Assembly (NCBI GenBank): GCA_024305405.1
Contig: JAKNDB010000015.1
Location: forward strand, 684,087 to 748,086
Source: Dirofilaria immitis
Lineage: Eukaryota > Nematoda > Chromadorea > Rhabditida > Onchocercidae
DNA length: 64,000 bases
Reading direction: 5' to 3'
Below the pieces are notes generated by a model. The model had not been told where the DNA came from, ran no database searches, and saw nothing but the letters and a program-made list of their open reading frames with translations. The position numbers and the translations under genes were made by a program. Positions 50,790 to 62,557 of this stretch are shown one piece after another. Each line of letters opens with the position of its first letter. Position 1 is the stretch's first letter.

Positions 50790-52380
50790 AATTTTTGTGA
50801 ATTCAAAGCTTCTGAATCAAGAATTGGAATCTCGAAAGGAGGAAAATATTTTAATTCTTATAAGATTTCTGTAAAAACAGTCAAATAAGAGACTGAAACA
50901 TCTGTGTAACAAAGATTCTTCTATTGAAGCCTTAATGAAAATAAACAAGTTAATGGAATATTATTTCTGATTAATGTTTGTTTTGTATTTGTCCCATATC
51001 TTCCCACTTTCATCGATATTTCAATCAATTAACAAACTTATGATTTTTTACGCCTTATCGCTTTATTATTATTAAATTGATGATATTATCAGAATACATA
51101 ATGTTTCATGTCAACTGTATGTCTTTTAATAACAAATAGAAATAAGATTATCCAGTGTAACTAATGGTAGCGATCCGATTTTTTTGCAAAGTATTCGTTG
51201 TAAAGTTTTAATTGCCAATGTCAAATTGTTAATTAAATGATTGTTCTTTGCTTGTATGTGTATCACTAACATAAAGGTATTCGCATGCTATTATGATTTC
51301 AAATAATTATTTCAAATACAAAAGCCTAAATTCTCTATTTCTGGCAGAGTCACTTTGAAGCAAAGATAATTCAGTTTGATGTTAATTCCTGGATATATAT
51401 TCAAAATATCAATTTTTGTGCATACTATTTTGCTTTTATATCTCATTATATTCGCAGTAGAATTTTTCTATCTTACCGCTAAACAAATCAATAGTATGTT
51501 TTTGCTATTGGATGGAATTGTCTCTTTTCAGGATCGCCTCAGTATTCTCTTATAAGTAAAAAGAATATGCATCATGATTAGCTTTTCGACATCTATATCT
51601 TTCATTTGCAATCATTTTACTACTAGGTAATTTGAATATTCTTTACGAACTTTGTATTGTCGCATGCTGTACATGTTGTTTTTTGTTGATAAAAATTAAT
51701 CGACTCGAATTCGTTCACAAGATATGCTTCTGAATTATTTTTAAAATATTTTTCCTTTTATATCAGAATATAAGAAAAATTATTTCAACAGAAATTGTGT
51801 TGCATATTTAATAATCATAAATCATGTTATTAACAGTTTGACTTCAAGGTTCTATAAGTTTACAAATACAGTTAAGACTATTTCCGCAAAACTAGATACG
51901 GAAAAAGAAATACTCATTGATTTCCTATGCATTCAATCTCATTATGTATTAATAAAAAAGTAAGCAAAAATTCAAGTAAAACAGTCTTCTAGATATTATC
52001 AACATTTTCGAATCAATGATGAAAAATTATAATAACAAATAGATAAATGTGGTAAAAAAAAGAGAATATTATAGATTGCAATAATGTATGGAAATATAAA
52101 TGATAAAATGGATACAATATGAAATTAAGTTCAATTGCAACTAAACATTTGCTCAAATTTTATTAATTATTTTTAACCATTAATCAAGCAATAATCAATA
52201 AAATATGAGGGATAAAAAGAGCTCATAGTCTTGAATATGAAATTATTTTCAATAATAATAGAGCTGTATTGCAGATATTATTTGAAATTGGTATATTCTT
52301 CATGCAATGTAATCTTTCAACTCAACGATTGTGCATATTTTTATGACTTAGCTAGCAAATTACTATTCTGATTGAATTTC
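50790..52380. other. Non-coding part of the left arm
   Basis: Between the hydroxylase relic and the zinc-finger relic I see no coding segment. It matches the right arm (about 61110-62650) almost perfectly, which shows that the duplication is of genomic DNA, introns and intergenic sequence included, and not of processed transcripts. Confidence 0.7.
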
Positions 52381-52960
52381 TTACCGGATACATCGCACTC
52401 GAATGGTTTCTTGCCTGTTATTGTATTCGTCGATGTCTTTTCATACTGCTGATAACATTGAAATTTCTATCGCATATATCGAACTTGAATGATTTCTCAC
52501 CTGTATGTATTAGACGATATGCCTTCAGCTTGCTGCCTTGATTGAACTTTGAATCGCATATATCGTACTTGAGTGATTTCTTGCTTGTATGTATTCGTCG
52601 ATATATTTTCAGATTATGAAATGATGATAAAAAAACTATGAAATGATGATAAAATCAGTCAGGTAGTCTCATATCAAATATTTTGTTGATCTGTATGTAT
52701 TCGTCGATGATGGCTTTCAGACTGCTGCAGTGATTGAACTCAAACCGCATGCATCGCAATTGAATAGTATTCGTCGATGTGTTTCATTTTGTGCAATGTA
52801 GTAAATCCTTTCTGCATACATCGCAATTGAATGGTTTCTCGCCTGTATCTATTCGACGATGTGTCTTCAGCTTGCTGCCTTGATTGAACTTCGAATCGCA
52901 TATATCGCACTTGAACGATTTCTCGCTTGTATGTATTCGTCGATATATTTTCAGTTTATG
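52381..52960 (-). pseudogene. Decayed C2H2 zinc-finger array (left arm)
   Basis: The minus strand encodes fragments of tandem C2H2 fingers with the classic linker (for example FKCDICDSKFNQGSKLK and TGEKPFNCDVCRKGFTT), but frames shift between fingers, several Cys or His are lost and no continuous frame exists. It carries the replaced patch at 52614-52691, where one and a half fingers present in the right arm are substituted by a copy of flanking sequence. It could never make an intact DNA-binding protein as it stands. Confidence 0.85.
52614..52691. repeat. Patch copied from 52955-53035 into the left arm
   Basis: 'ttatgaaatgatgataaaa' through 'atcaaatattttgttgatct' occurs at 52614-52691 and again at 52955-53035, almost identically. 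The second copy spans the inner edge of the left arm into unique flank. The right arm has zinc-finger sequence at the first position, so this patch was inserted in the left arm only. Confidence 0.9.
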
Positions 52961-53035
52961 AAATGATGATAAAAAAAACTATGAAATGATGATAAAATCA
53001 GTCAGGTAGTCTCATATCAAATATTTTGTTGATCT

Positions 53036-53974
53036 AAGTGTTATAAATGGTATGATTTCAGATCCACTAAATTATCATTGATTATAATTGCTATCATTTT
53101 ACCCGATTTAATTTTAGCTTATCGAATTACTCGTTTGTGTTGTTATTTGTTAACTATTGGTGAATAATTAAATTATATTTGAGAAATTCAAATGTTAATG
53201 TAAAATTTAGACGAAATTTTCAATATAATTCCAAATTAAGGCAAAATAGATCGAAAGGGCTCACTTATTTTAAAATTAGTTTTTAAAATTTTACCACTAT
53301 AATGGAAATGGAATTTATAATTGTCCAATTAATAGAACTAATAAAATCCATATTTATACATTATTGAATTCAATTTGGAATTCCGAGCAAAAACATTGAT
53401 GAAATCATTTCTAAGACCAACCTAAGCCTAAGCTATTCGAAAGGTATCATTTTGATTTCATTGAAGATTGCAAAAATATTTTTTCCGTGGTGATTTAACA
53501 ACATTATCCAACCGATACACTTTTACAGAAAAAATTATTTTCACTGGATAATAATTGATGAATGATAATTTAGAAAGCATCGTTCATTATCAAAATATTA
53601 TCATCAAATGAGTTATTTATTATATGAAAATTTGTAAATTGTTTCAAACTCTAACAGACATAAATAAAAACAAATTTTTTACTGAGATGGATATTTAGAA
53701 GCAGAAAATATGAATAACAATATTTACATGTTTTTTAATAAAAATGTTTACCTTCACGTGAATACCGATGTTCCATGAAATTAAAGAGCAATTTATGCAT
53801 ATTAAATTATATTGTTATATTAAAAATAATCGAATTAATTGATGAAATTTTTCGAAATCGAAGAAATATCCGTCAATACAGAAGTTCATTATTTTTATCA
53901 TTAACAACATTTTAGCCATATAAAAGCTAACAATAGGAAAAGTATTAAAAATGAAGTGATAATATACTCATCTA
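53036..53974. other. AT-rich spacer sequence, no gene seen
   Basis: First part of the spacer between the inverted arms; no open frame or homology recognised. Confidence 0.5.
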
Positions 53975-54090
53975 TTAGAGTATACTGTTATGGTATTATA
54001 TGGAGTATACTGTTATGGTATTATATGAAGTAGAGTATGCTGTTATGGTATTATATGAAGTAGAATATACTGTTATGGTATTATATGAAT
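53974..54090. repeat. Tandem repeat, about 29 bp, four copies
   Basis: 'agtatactgttatggtatta' plus 'tatgaagtag' repeats four times with minor variation, adjoining the end of the zinc-finger relic at 54102. Confidence 0.9.
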
Positions 54091-54101
54091 GTTTCTAGCC
54101 G

Positions 54102-54749
54102 TTATGAATCATCATGTCTCTTTAAATTCGTTTTACAATTGAAATTTTTCTGACATTTAGGACAATTATAGGGCTTCACACCGTCATGAATTCGCATATT
54201 CATTCTCAAGTTCGATGAATGCGAATAATTTTTCCTATATCTCGACAAACTGTATAGCTTCATATCAGTATGAGTTGTTCGCATACGCTTTTCTAAATTT
54301 TCTTTTGAATTAAAATTTCTCTGATATCCTGGACAACTATAGGACTTCTCACCGGTATGAATTCGCATATGTTTTTCCAAACTCTATGGTCGCGAAAAAC
54401 TTTTCCCACGTTCTAAACAACTCTACAGCTTATCACTACTATGAATTGGCACGGACTTTCAAATTGTTTGCCAGTTTTTTCCGCACTCAAGAAATTCAGT
54501 TTTTTCATTTTCTTTTTTCCTTCTTCATTTGCTTCTTGAATCGATAAATTCGATGGTTCTCTCTCTTCGCGTTATTCATTACTTTATTTAATTTTTTTAT
54601 TGACTCATTTTCTGCTTTTTGAATTGATATGATACATTGATCCACTGTTTTTTTATATTCACTTCCGGAATTGTTAAGTCCAGTGGGTCTTCTATTTGTC
54701 CCGATTCATTTCCATCATTGATAATCGAACATTTCCGTTTGTTCGTCAT
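54102..54749 (-). pseudogene. Decayed zinc-finger transcription factor gene in the spacer
   Basis: Minus strand. 54749 begins MTNKRKCSIINDGNESG and includes DPLDLTIPE, which resembles the PxDLS/T motif that recruits CtBP corepressors in zinc-finger repressors. A second frame over the next 150 bp reads as a charged helix (IQKAENESIKKLNKVMNNAK). 54380-54102 encodes C2H2-like repeats (MRIHTGEKSYSCPGYQ, MRIHDGVKPYNCPKCQKNF) with several metal ligands missing. Stops and frame changes separate the three parts, so it is a pseudogene unless undetected introns rescue it. Its fingers differ from those in the flanking arms. Functional inference from the PLDLT motif is weak. Confidence 0.65.
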
Positions 54750-55028
54750 TGATTTCCATCACCGACAAGTCCAACGGTATCCACAGCCATCATAGATATA
54801 GTGACCTTTAGAAAGAGAAAGGAAGCCGCTTGGAGCAAGCATAGAATTTTCCAGGTTTAAGAAGACAGTTAAAAAGACTGATTTTGGATGACCGAATTTG
54901 AGAGAGACTTCATCGTACAAGAAAAGTTTTAAACATTCATCATATTAATATTTTTTTTATTTAATATTACTCGGAATTTTTCTCCATCTTTGAAATTATA
55001 ATAAAAAAGTTTTGTTTTGTTTGTGCAG

Positions 55029-55105
55029 AATATAATGTTGACACTGAGTCTTTATTTGAGTTGATTAATCAAGAAAATCAAAAAGAAGAGGAAAAAGTTA
55101 AATAG
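55029..55105 (+). CDS. Exon-like terminal segment, family unknown
   Basis: After a TTTGTGCAG acceptor the plus strand reads YNVDTESLFELINQENQKEE then EKVK and TAG. The acidic, helix-prone composition and good acceptor suggest a real or once-real last exon. No upstream partner was proven. Confidence 0.3.
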
Positions 55106-55554
55106 TTTATTAAATGCTTTTATAATTATGTCTACAATAGTAACCTAAAGACCAATCAATGATCAATGATAAAGATCAATGATAGAAGACGCATACTACT
55201 TCATCTTTAAAAAAGGGAAAGAAGAAATTAGGTTAATGGTAAGCAATGTAAATGATGTAGCAGGGATTGGCAATTAGTTCTGATTTTATATTATTAATGT
55301 TCAGGTATTCTCTATAATTCAATCCCAAGTATGATAAGTATATTTAAGTTTTAGCATTCTTGTTTTGAAAAGTGCAATTAAAAAGCATTTTTAGGACATT
55401 GCAAATTATAAGCGAAAAGGAATAACTTGTGATCCAAAGAAAAACCATGTTCTGTTGCTTTTTCAGTTTTTAAATTTTGTTAAAAAAATCCATGTATGCG
55501 AAATGGATTTATTTAATGAAATGAACTTATTCAATTTATATTTGAGATAACCAG

Positions 55555-55646
55555 ATGATGAATGGCATCCTGGAAGAATTCTTGATTATCTTATCCGGAT
55601 ATTATTTTTGCTAAATTTGATCGAAATGATAAAATCCGTACAATAA
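55555..55646 (+). CDS. Exon-like segment DDEWHPGRILDYLI, family unknown
   Basis: After an ACCAG acceptor the frame reads DDEWHPGRILDYLIRILFLL and ends at TAA. The 'WHPGRI' core is reminiscent of Tudor/chromo-barrel strands in chromatin proteins, but the similarity is too short to name a family. It may be a fossil exon. Confidence 0.25.
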
Positions 55647-55820
55647 TAAGTACGCTGGTGCTATTTTGAGACTGATGTGATTAGTAATAAGGATTTTTAT
55701 TAAAATTCGATGACAATAAGTAAGATGGTGCTATTCTGAAAGTGAAATGACTAGTGACTGATGATTTTTATTCAAATCTGATGATAATAAAATGAAATGA
55801 TTAGTGATAAGATTTATTTC
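55640..55820. repeat. Tandem repeat, about 75 bp, two and a half copies
   Basis: 'aataagtacgctggtgctat' and 'tgattagtaataaggattttt' recur with substitutions in three adjoining units. Confidence 0.7.
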
Positions 55821-56420
55821 AAAAGCTTTATGAAACTTACAAATGTTCGTTTTATCTTTTTGCCAGTATTCTTCTATGTCGCAGATAGTTTTCGAACACG
55901 AAGTTTAATGCATCAATAAAAAGTAAAATTGCAGGATGAAGATGACTAGTTTATTATTGAAAAAAAAACGGAAGATTTTTCAAATTTACTCAATTCATTG
56001 ATGCATTAAAAATACCAAAATAATTGGATAAGCAGCCCCTTATCTTGACCTAATGAGGAAATTGTTTATTAGTCAAGAATTTTGGCAAGAAGGGGTTGCA
56101 TCCTATTATTCTTTTAATTTTATTTTAGCTGAATTTTAACTTTTTCACCTCGATAAAATAAGAAAATATTTTTCAATGTTTCAATTTCTTTAATTTCATT
56201 GCCCAGAAAATAATTATATTTCATTCATCAAAAGTGATTATCAGGTTACAAATTCAATTAAACTGATTCCAATCTTAAATTTCTATCAATTTTCTGTTCA
56301 TAAATCATCCATATTGATCTTAGGAGTGATATTGAAAGTGATAAGGAAGAAGTTTTTTTATCATATTTTTATATTTGCTCATTGATAAAATCAAAAATTA
56401 ACGAATAAATCATTTTTTAG

Positions 56421-56482
56421 CTACCGATATAGACGATTTGCTACAAAAAGGACGGACAAATTCTCGTTGTTATCTTGATTGA
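56421..56482 (+). CDS. Exon-like terminal segment TDIDDLLQKGRTNSRCYLD, family unknown
   Basis: Follows a TTTTTTAG acceptor and ends with TGA after 19 codons. Its composition is protein-like. Without upstream exons it cannot be assigned. Confidence 0.25.
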
Positions 56483-56982
56483 CCATACAAGTAAAATAAT
56501 AACCATTGATCCAATCCTTAAAATATATCATGATTGCGATGATGGATTTATGATAGATTATTTAGTCATGATTAAATATTCCAATTTAGCAGAAATTCAA
56601 ATAATCAAAAGTCGTAAAAATAAATTTTGTTTTAAGAACTATCACAACAAATTATCGATTTTTTTTTTTTTTAAATCAACCAATTCTTGATTTGTTGAAA
56701 CGAAATCTTTATTTCTGGTGACAATAATAAGAAGTTATAATTTATTTCAGCCTTGTCAATGAAAAATGGTATTGAAATAGCAAGTTGATATTTGAGCAAT
56801 GGTGAACTGTGAAAAAATTCTTTGATATTGGCGCTGTTAATATGCAAATTATTTTTGAGAAAGAAAGTCGAGATTGCATATATCGTTCGTAATAATTAAA
56901 ATTCATTCATTGCTCGTTTTTTTTCATTATTTAAGAAAATAAAATTTTTATTTATATTAACTTTTATTTACTATCATTTCGA

Positions 56983-58112
56983 TTTATTAACAAAAATGTA
57001 TCACATAAAGCAAGCACCCAAATATATTTTATACATTTATCAAATGATTTCAAATAATTATAACAATTAATAGTGATTAATTGTTACAATTATTAAGTAG
57101 AAATTAATCAAATATTATATCCCACCTTTGAAGAGGTATTTTATTGTGAAATGTGGAAATTATGGTTTTAATATAATATCGTATATAAAATTTATGAATT
57201 CGTTCTTTACTAAAATTACGAAAAAATATTTTCTGCTAATTTTCACAGTGAAAGTAGAAATGAATTATGTATATATAAGTGTTGAATTATTGTAATAAAA
57301 ACGTTCAAATGTCTTAAAATATATATTTAAATATTTTCATCAATTAAAAAACCATTTTCAAATTATGTGACCTAATAATTTGATCACTAACGGATTACGA
57401 AACTGAAAAGTTTGACCAATCTTGAATTATCTAATCGAATAGCTCGACTACTCCCGAATTATCCAGCCGGATAGTTTGATATCTTCTACATAGAATCCTT
57501 TCTTTTCTGGCGATTCAAACTTGTGATCATATATGATCGAAAACAAATAAATTGAAAATTTGATAATAAATCAATGACAAATTTTGAATGAAAAAAGATT
57601 GAACAATGAAAATATTTTAAAAGTTAATTAAATTTTTCTTTAAATACACAATAATAAAAAAATTTATAATACAGCTGATAAAATGAAAAACATAGCAATA
57701 ATAATACGGACAAGGAAATGATTATAAATTAATTCTATCATCAAGATATTTGGGAGTTGATATGGTCAATGAGGTAAATGTGATAATATGATATTAATTC
57801 TTTTTACCTGCCCTATTACCGGCATTCACCTATTTGCTTCAGAATATTCCACAGGATTTTTATAATTATGCAAAATTATTCAGGTTACAGTAATTATTGT
57901 ATCATTAATTGATGAAAATACAAAAAGGAGACTAAAATAATCAAATATCGCTGTGTCATTGAATTCAAAGGTAGGATATAATATTTGATTAGTTTTTATT
58001 TAATAATTATAACAAGTAATTTTTATCAATTGTTGTAATTATTTGAAATCATTTGATAAATATGCATAATATATTCGAGTGTTTGCTGTGTGGATACATT
58101 TTTGTTAATAAA
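56983..58112. mobile_element. 1.13-kb element with 150-bp diverged terminal inverted repeats
   Basis: 56983-57132 matches the reverse complement of 57964-58112 at about 80-85% by eye. Shared phrases include 'tttattaacaaaaatgtat', 'tttatcaaatgatttcaaat' and 'atcaaatattatatcc'. The interior (57133-57963) has no open frame of note. This fits a non-autonomous DNA transposon or MITE. Target-site duplications are not evident by eye. Divergence between the arms implies that it is old. Confidence 0.65.
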
Positions 58113-58842
58113 TAATTAATCTGTTGAATGTGAAATCTAAAAATCAAATTAAATTGTAATGAAACTTACAAGATTATGCATCCTTATCATTCAACATTTC
58201 CACTAAATATTTTTCCTATTCTTCCCCAACTACTCAACTTTCAAAATATTTAGGATTGGATTTTTTAAATTCAAAATAATTTATATATTATAAAAAATAA
58301 ACGCTATATATAATCTAAATGTCCACAAATTTAGATTTATAAATGTTGACATTTTACCATCATTTCATACTTTCTTTTTCCATATTTCATTCATTATCTT
58401 TTAAGTGCAATAAAATTTAGATTGTTCATATATTTTAAAAATAGCAACATTGCTACTATAATATTTCTTCGTTCATTTCGGCACAATTTCAATAAATTTC
58501 TATTTTCAAACTTTCAAGTATTTCAATTTTGCTATTTTATTTATAAAATATTGTGACTTACTTTCTAGCAAATTCAACTAATAGCTGTGATTGCTTCAGT
58601 TTGTTGAGGAAAAATGTATAGTATTTTTATTAATAACTTGCAAAATTCAATTTAATCAATAGCGACGCCAAAATTTTCTTTTTGAATTGAAATGAAATTT
58701 TTAAAAAAATTTCGAAAATGTATGTTTTGAAATTTAGAAAATAAATGAAAAATAGTAAATAAATATCGATTTCGCTGGTATATATCTGTTTGTGCATGTG
58801 TGTGTATGTGTGCGTATTTCTGTATGTGTGTTTGTGTGTGTG

Positions 58843-58879
<37 letters not shown>

Positions 58880-60472
58880 TGTGTGTATGTGTGTGTGTAT
58901 ATATTTATATGTGTGAGTGTGTGAAAAGCTTTGATTGGTTGCTTTTTCAGTCGACTGTCATCATGGTCAGATCGATAACGTATATGACAGGTTATCATAT
59001 CGACTTGACTGTTTAGGGACAACAATGGGTTAAACAGACTTTTTATCGTTAACCTTATTCTAATATCATTTATCGGAAAGTCATATCATTCCATCTAACA
59101 TCTAACATTTGCATTTCATTTGATCCTCTTTTATCAATTATTTTTTACAAATTGTTATTTTATTTTTGAAATAGTATTTGAAATTTGAACTTTATTTTCC
59201 TGAATTATAACATTCATATCTATTGTTTTTCATAAATGCCTGATATTTGTTAGCGCTACTTGTATTTGTTATAATCATTTATCAAGCTCTTTTGATAATC
59301 TTTATCACAATGATAGTCTCAATTTCAAGATAGTAAATGCTGATTAATAATACGATATAATAACAAGAAATCTAAAAATTATAACTGAATGCAAACAAAT
59401 TTGCAAACAAATCCGATCATATGTTTACATTTTTTAATAAGCAAAATAAACAAGTAAACAGGTACTACTGCCAATCATTTTCAGTGATTTGAAATAATTA
59501 CAGCGAATTCCATATATGTCATATAATTTTAGAGCATTATTAATATTCGAAAAACCGATTAAGTAGTTAGTTTAATGAAACTAGTATTATTCAATTTATC
59601 GAAATATGTCATGTTTATTTATACATTACGCATGACGTAAATTATTTTTCAAATGAATTTTGATTTGTTGAATATTTTTGCAAAAATTTGATAATGTAAT
59701 ATTTAATTCATCATTTATCCTGATGAGTTAAATAAAATTGTTGTCTTAAATGGATTCTTGCCAAAATTATGTCAACATTTATGAAATTGATGATCAAATT
59801 TGGAGAAGCAGTAAATAAATGAATAAAACTAAACTTTAATTGCCATTATAAAATCATTCCATAGTAATTTACAAATTCTAAATTCACATGAATAAAATAA
59901 AATATTTTAGCATTAAATTGTATATTCCATTTCTAATTATTTATCCATCAGTCTTAATTTTATCATAATTGCAAAAAAAGCGATAATTTAATTTCTTTTC
60001 TTTTATCAATCTTTTCATAAATTAATTCAAGCTCTTCGAGATTCTCGTTGATAATTCATTCTCGAATTATTCCAAATAAACTTGATTGAAAATAAGTTGA
60101 AAAAATTAGTTGAATCCAATTGAAAAAAATTATTTCAAAAAAATTCATTAAATACAATCTAATTGTCAAAATAATATGTATGCGTGTATAATGCAGATAA
60201 AGTTAGCATATAAATATGTTCAGAGTTTACATTTATAGCTATAAAACAAAGAAATGAAATATTTGTAAGAAATTTTCTACAAATACAAGAAAAATTTTCC
60301 ATGAACTTTTTAATAGGACAAATTGAGCTCTCAAAATCAGGCCAACTCGCTAATTTTCAAAATCTCTACGATTCGATTTCTTAAATTCAAAATAAATTTA
60401 TATATTATGAAACTAAATAATTAATCACTTTATATAATTTAAAATCGCAAATTTAGATTTTAAATTTCGGCA
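58113..60472. other. AT-rich spacer with a (TG)n tract and one half of a diverged direct repeat
   Basis: No supported gene. The open frames at 58630-59025 (minus) and 58792-59016 (plus) are translations of the TG/CA microsatellite. 58225-58390 is a diverged direct copy of 60338-60500, which crosses the inner edge of the right arm. Confidence 0.55.
58794..58920. repeat. (TG)n microsatellite, about 125 bp, interrupted
   Basis: Mostly TG dinucleotides with scattered TA and TT interruptions; the purest block is at about 58843-58875. Confidence 0.95.
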
Positions 60473-60509
60473 TTTATCATCATTTCATAGTTTCTTTTAT
60501 CATCATTTC

Positions 60510-61107
60510 ATAAACTGAAAATATATCGACGAATACATACAAGCGAGAAATCGTTCAAGTGCGATATATGCGATTCGAAGTTCAATCAAGGCAGCAAGCT
60601 GAAGACACATCGTCGAATAGATACAGGCGAGAAACCATTCAATTGCGATGTATGCAGAAAAGGATTTACTACATTGCACAAAATGAAAACACATCGACGA
60701 ATACATTCAATTGCGATGCATGCGGTTTGGAGTTCAATCACTGCAGCAGTCTGAAAAGCCATCATCGACGAATACATACAGATGAAAAACCATTTCAGTG
60801 CGATGCATGTAGCAAACAATTCAGTACGACAATCTGAAAATATATCGACGAATACATACAAGCAAGAAATCACTCAAGTACGATATATGCGATTCAAAGT
60901 TCAATCAAGGCAGCAAGCTGAAGGCATATCGTCTAATACATACAGGTGAGAAATCATTCAAGTTCGATATATGCGATAGAAATTTCAATGTTATCAGCAG
61001 TATGAAAAGACATCGACGAATACAATAACAGGCAAGAAACCATTCGAGTGCGATGTATCCGGTAAGAAATTCAATCAGAATAGTAATTTGCTAGCTAAGT
61101 CATAAAA
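60510..61107 (+). pseudogene. Decayed C2H2 zinc-finger array (right arm)
   Basis: Plus strand. The first two fingers are good (FKCDICDSKFNQGSKLK, TGEKPFNCDVCRKGF). Then about 16 bp of linker is missing between two CAT triplets ('atacat|tcaattgc'), which shifts the frame into FNCDACGLEFNHCSSLKSHH and the linker TDEKPFQCDACSKQFS. Further fingers have lost a Cys (FDIC) or gained stops. It keeps about one and a half fingers that the left arm has lost. It is not a functional gene as it stands. Confidence 0.85.
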
Positions 61108-62557
61108 ATATGCACAATCGTTGAGTTGAAAGATTACATTGCATGAAGAATATACCAATTTCAAATAATATCTGCAATACAGCTCTATTATTATTGAAAA
61201 TAATTTCATATTCAAGACTATGAGCTCTTTTTATCCCTCATATTTTATTGATTATTGCTTGATTAATGGTTAAAAATAATTAATAAAATTTGAGCAAATG
61301 TTTAGTTGCAATTGAACTTAATTTCATATTGTATCCATTTTATCATTTATATTTCCATACATTATTGCAATCTATAATATTCTCTTTTTTTTACCACATT
61401 TATCTATTTGTTATTATAATTTTTCATCATTGATTCGAAAATGTTGATAATATCTAGAAGACTGTTTTACTTGAATTTTTGCTTACTTTTTTATTAATAC
61501 ATAATGAGATTGAATGCATAGGAAATCAATGAGTATTTCTTTTTCCGTATCTAGTTTTGCGGAAATAGTCTTAACTGTATTTGTAAACTTATAGAACCTT
61601 GAAGTCAAACTGTTAATAACATGATTTATGATTATTAAATATGCAACACAATTTCTGTTGAAATAATTTTTCTTATATTCTGATATAAAAGGAAAAATAT
61701 TTTAAAAATAATTCAGAAGCATATCTTGTGAACGAATTCGAGTCGATTAATTTTTATCAACAAAAAACAACATGTACAGCATGCGACAATACAAAGTTCG
61801 TAAAGAATATTCAAATTACCTAGTAGTAAAATGATTGCAAATGAAAGATATAGATGTCGAAAAGCTAATCATGATGCATATTCTTTTTACTTATAAGAGA
61901 ATACTGAGGCGATCCTGAAAAGAGACAATTCCATCCAATAGCAAAAACATACTATTGATTTGTTTAGCGGTAAGATAGAAAAATTCTACTGCGAATATAA
62001 TGAGATATAAAAGCAAAATAGTATGCACAAAAATTGATATTTTGAATATATATCCAGGAATTAACATCAAACTGAATTATCTTTGCTTCAAAGTGACTCT
62101 GCCAGAAATAGAGAATTTAGGCTTTTGTATTTGAAATAATTATTTGAAATCATAATAGCATGCGAATACCTTTATGTTAGTGATACACATACAAGCAAAG
62201 AACAATCATTTAATTAACAATTTGACATTGGCAATTAAAACTTTACAACGAATACTTTGCAAAAAAATCGGATCGCTACCATTAGTTACACTGGATAATC
62301 TTATTTCTATTTGTTATTAAAAGACATACAGTTGACATGAAACATTATGTATTCTGATAATATCATCAATTTAATAATAATAAAGCGATAAGGCGTAAAA
62401 AATCATAAGTTTGTTAATTGATTGAAATATCGATGAAAGTGGGAAGATATGGGACAAATACAAAACAAACATTAATCAGAAATAATATTCCATTAACTTG
62501 TTTATTTTCATTAAGGCTTCAATAGAAGAATCTTTGTTACACAGATGTTTCAGTCTC

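Larger units (their letters stand above)
49444..52998. repeat. Left arm of a large inverted duplication
   Basis: From 49444 to about 52998 the sequence is nearly identical to the reverse complement of about 60473-64000. Sampled stretches match base for base except for rare substitutions, a one-base difference in a G-run, a poly-A length difference (15 against 16) and one replaced patch at about 52614-52691. The outer boundary may lie further left, because the window ends inside the right arm. The spacer is about 7.5 kb. Confidence 0.95.
54750..56982. other. Spacer sequence with isolated exon-like islands and a short repeat
   Basis: Besides the three islands listed separately, a block around 54797-54850 (TFRKRKEAAWSKHRIFQ before a GT) and 54852-54900 (LRRQLKRLILDDRI then TGA) look protein-like. 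They may be exons of one eroded plus-strand gene, but no continuous model can be drawn. Confidence 0.35.

Noticed and set aside
58630..59025. Open frames rich in Thr-His or Val-Cys
   Set aside because: They translate the (TG)n microsatellite and carry no other coding signal.
60586..60873. 95-codon minus-strand frame and the 67-codon frame at 60503-60706
   Set aside because: Antisense shadows of the zinc-finger relic.
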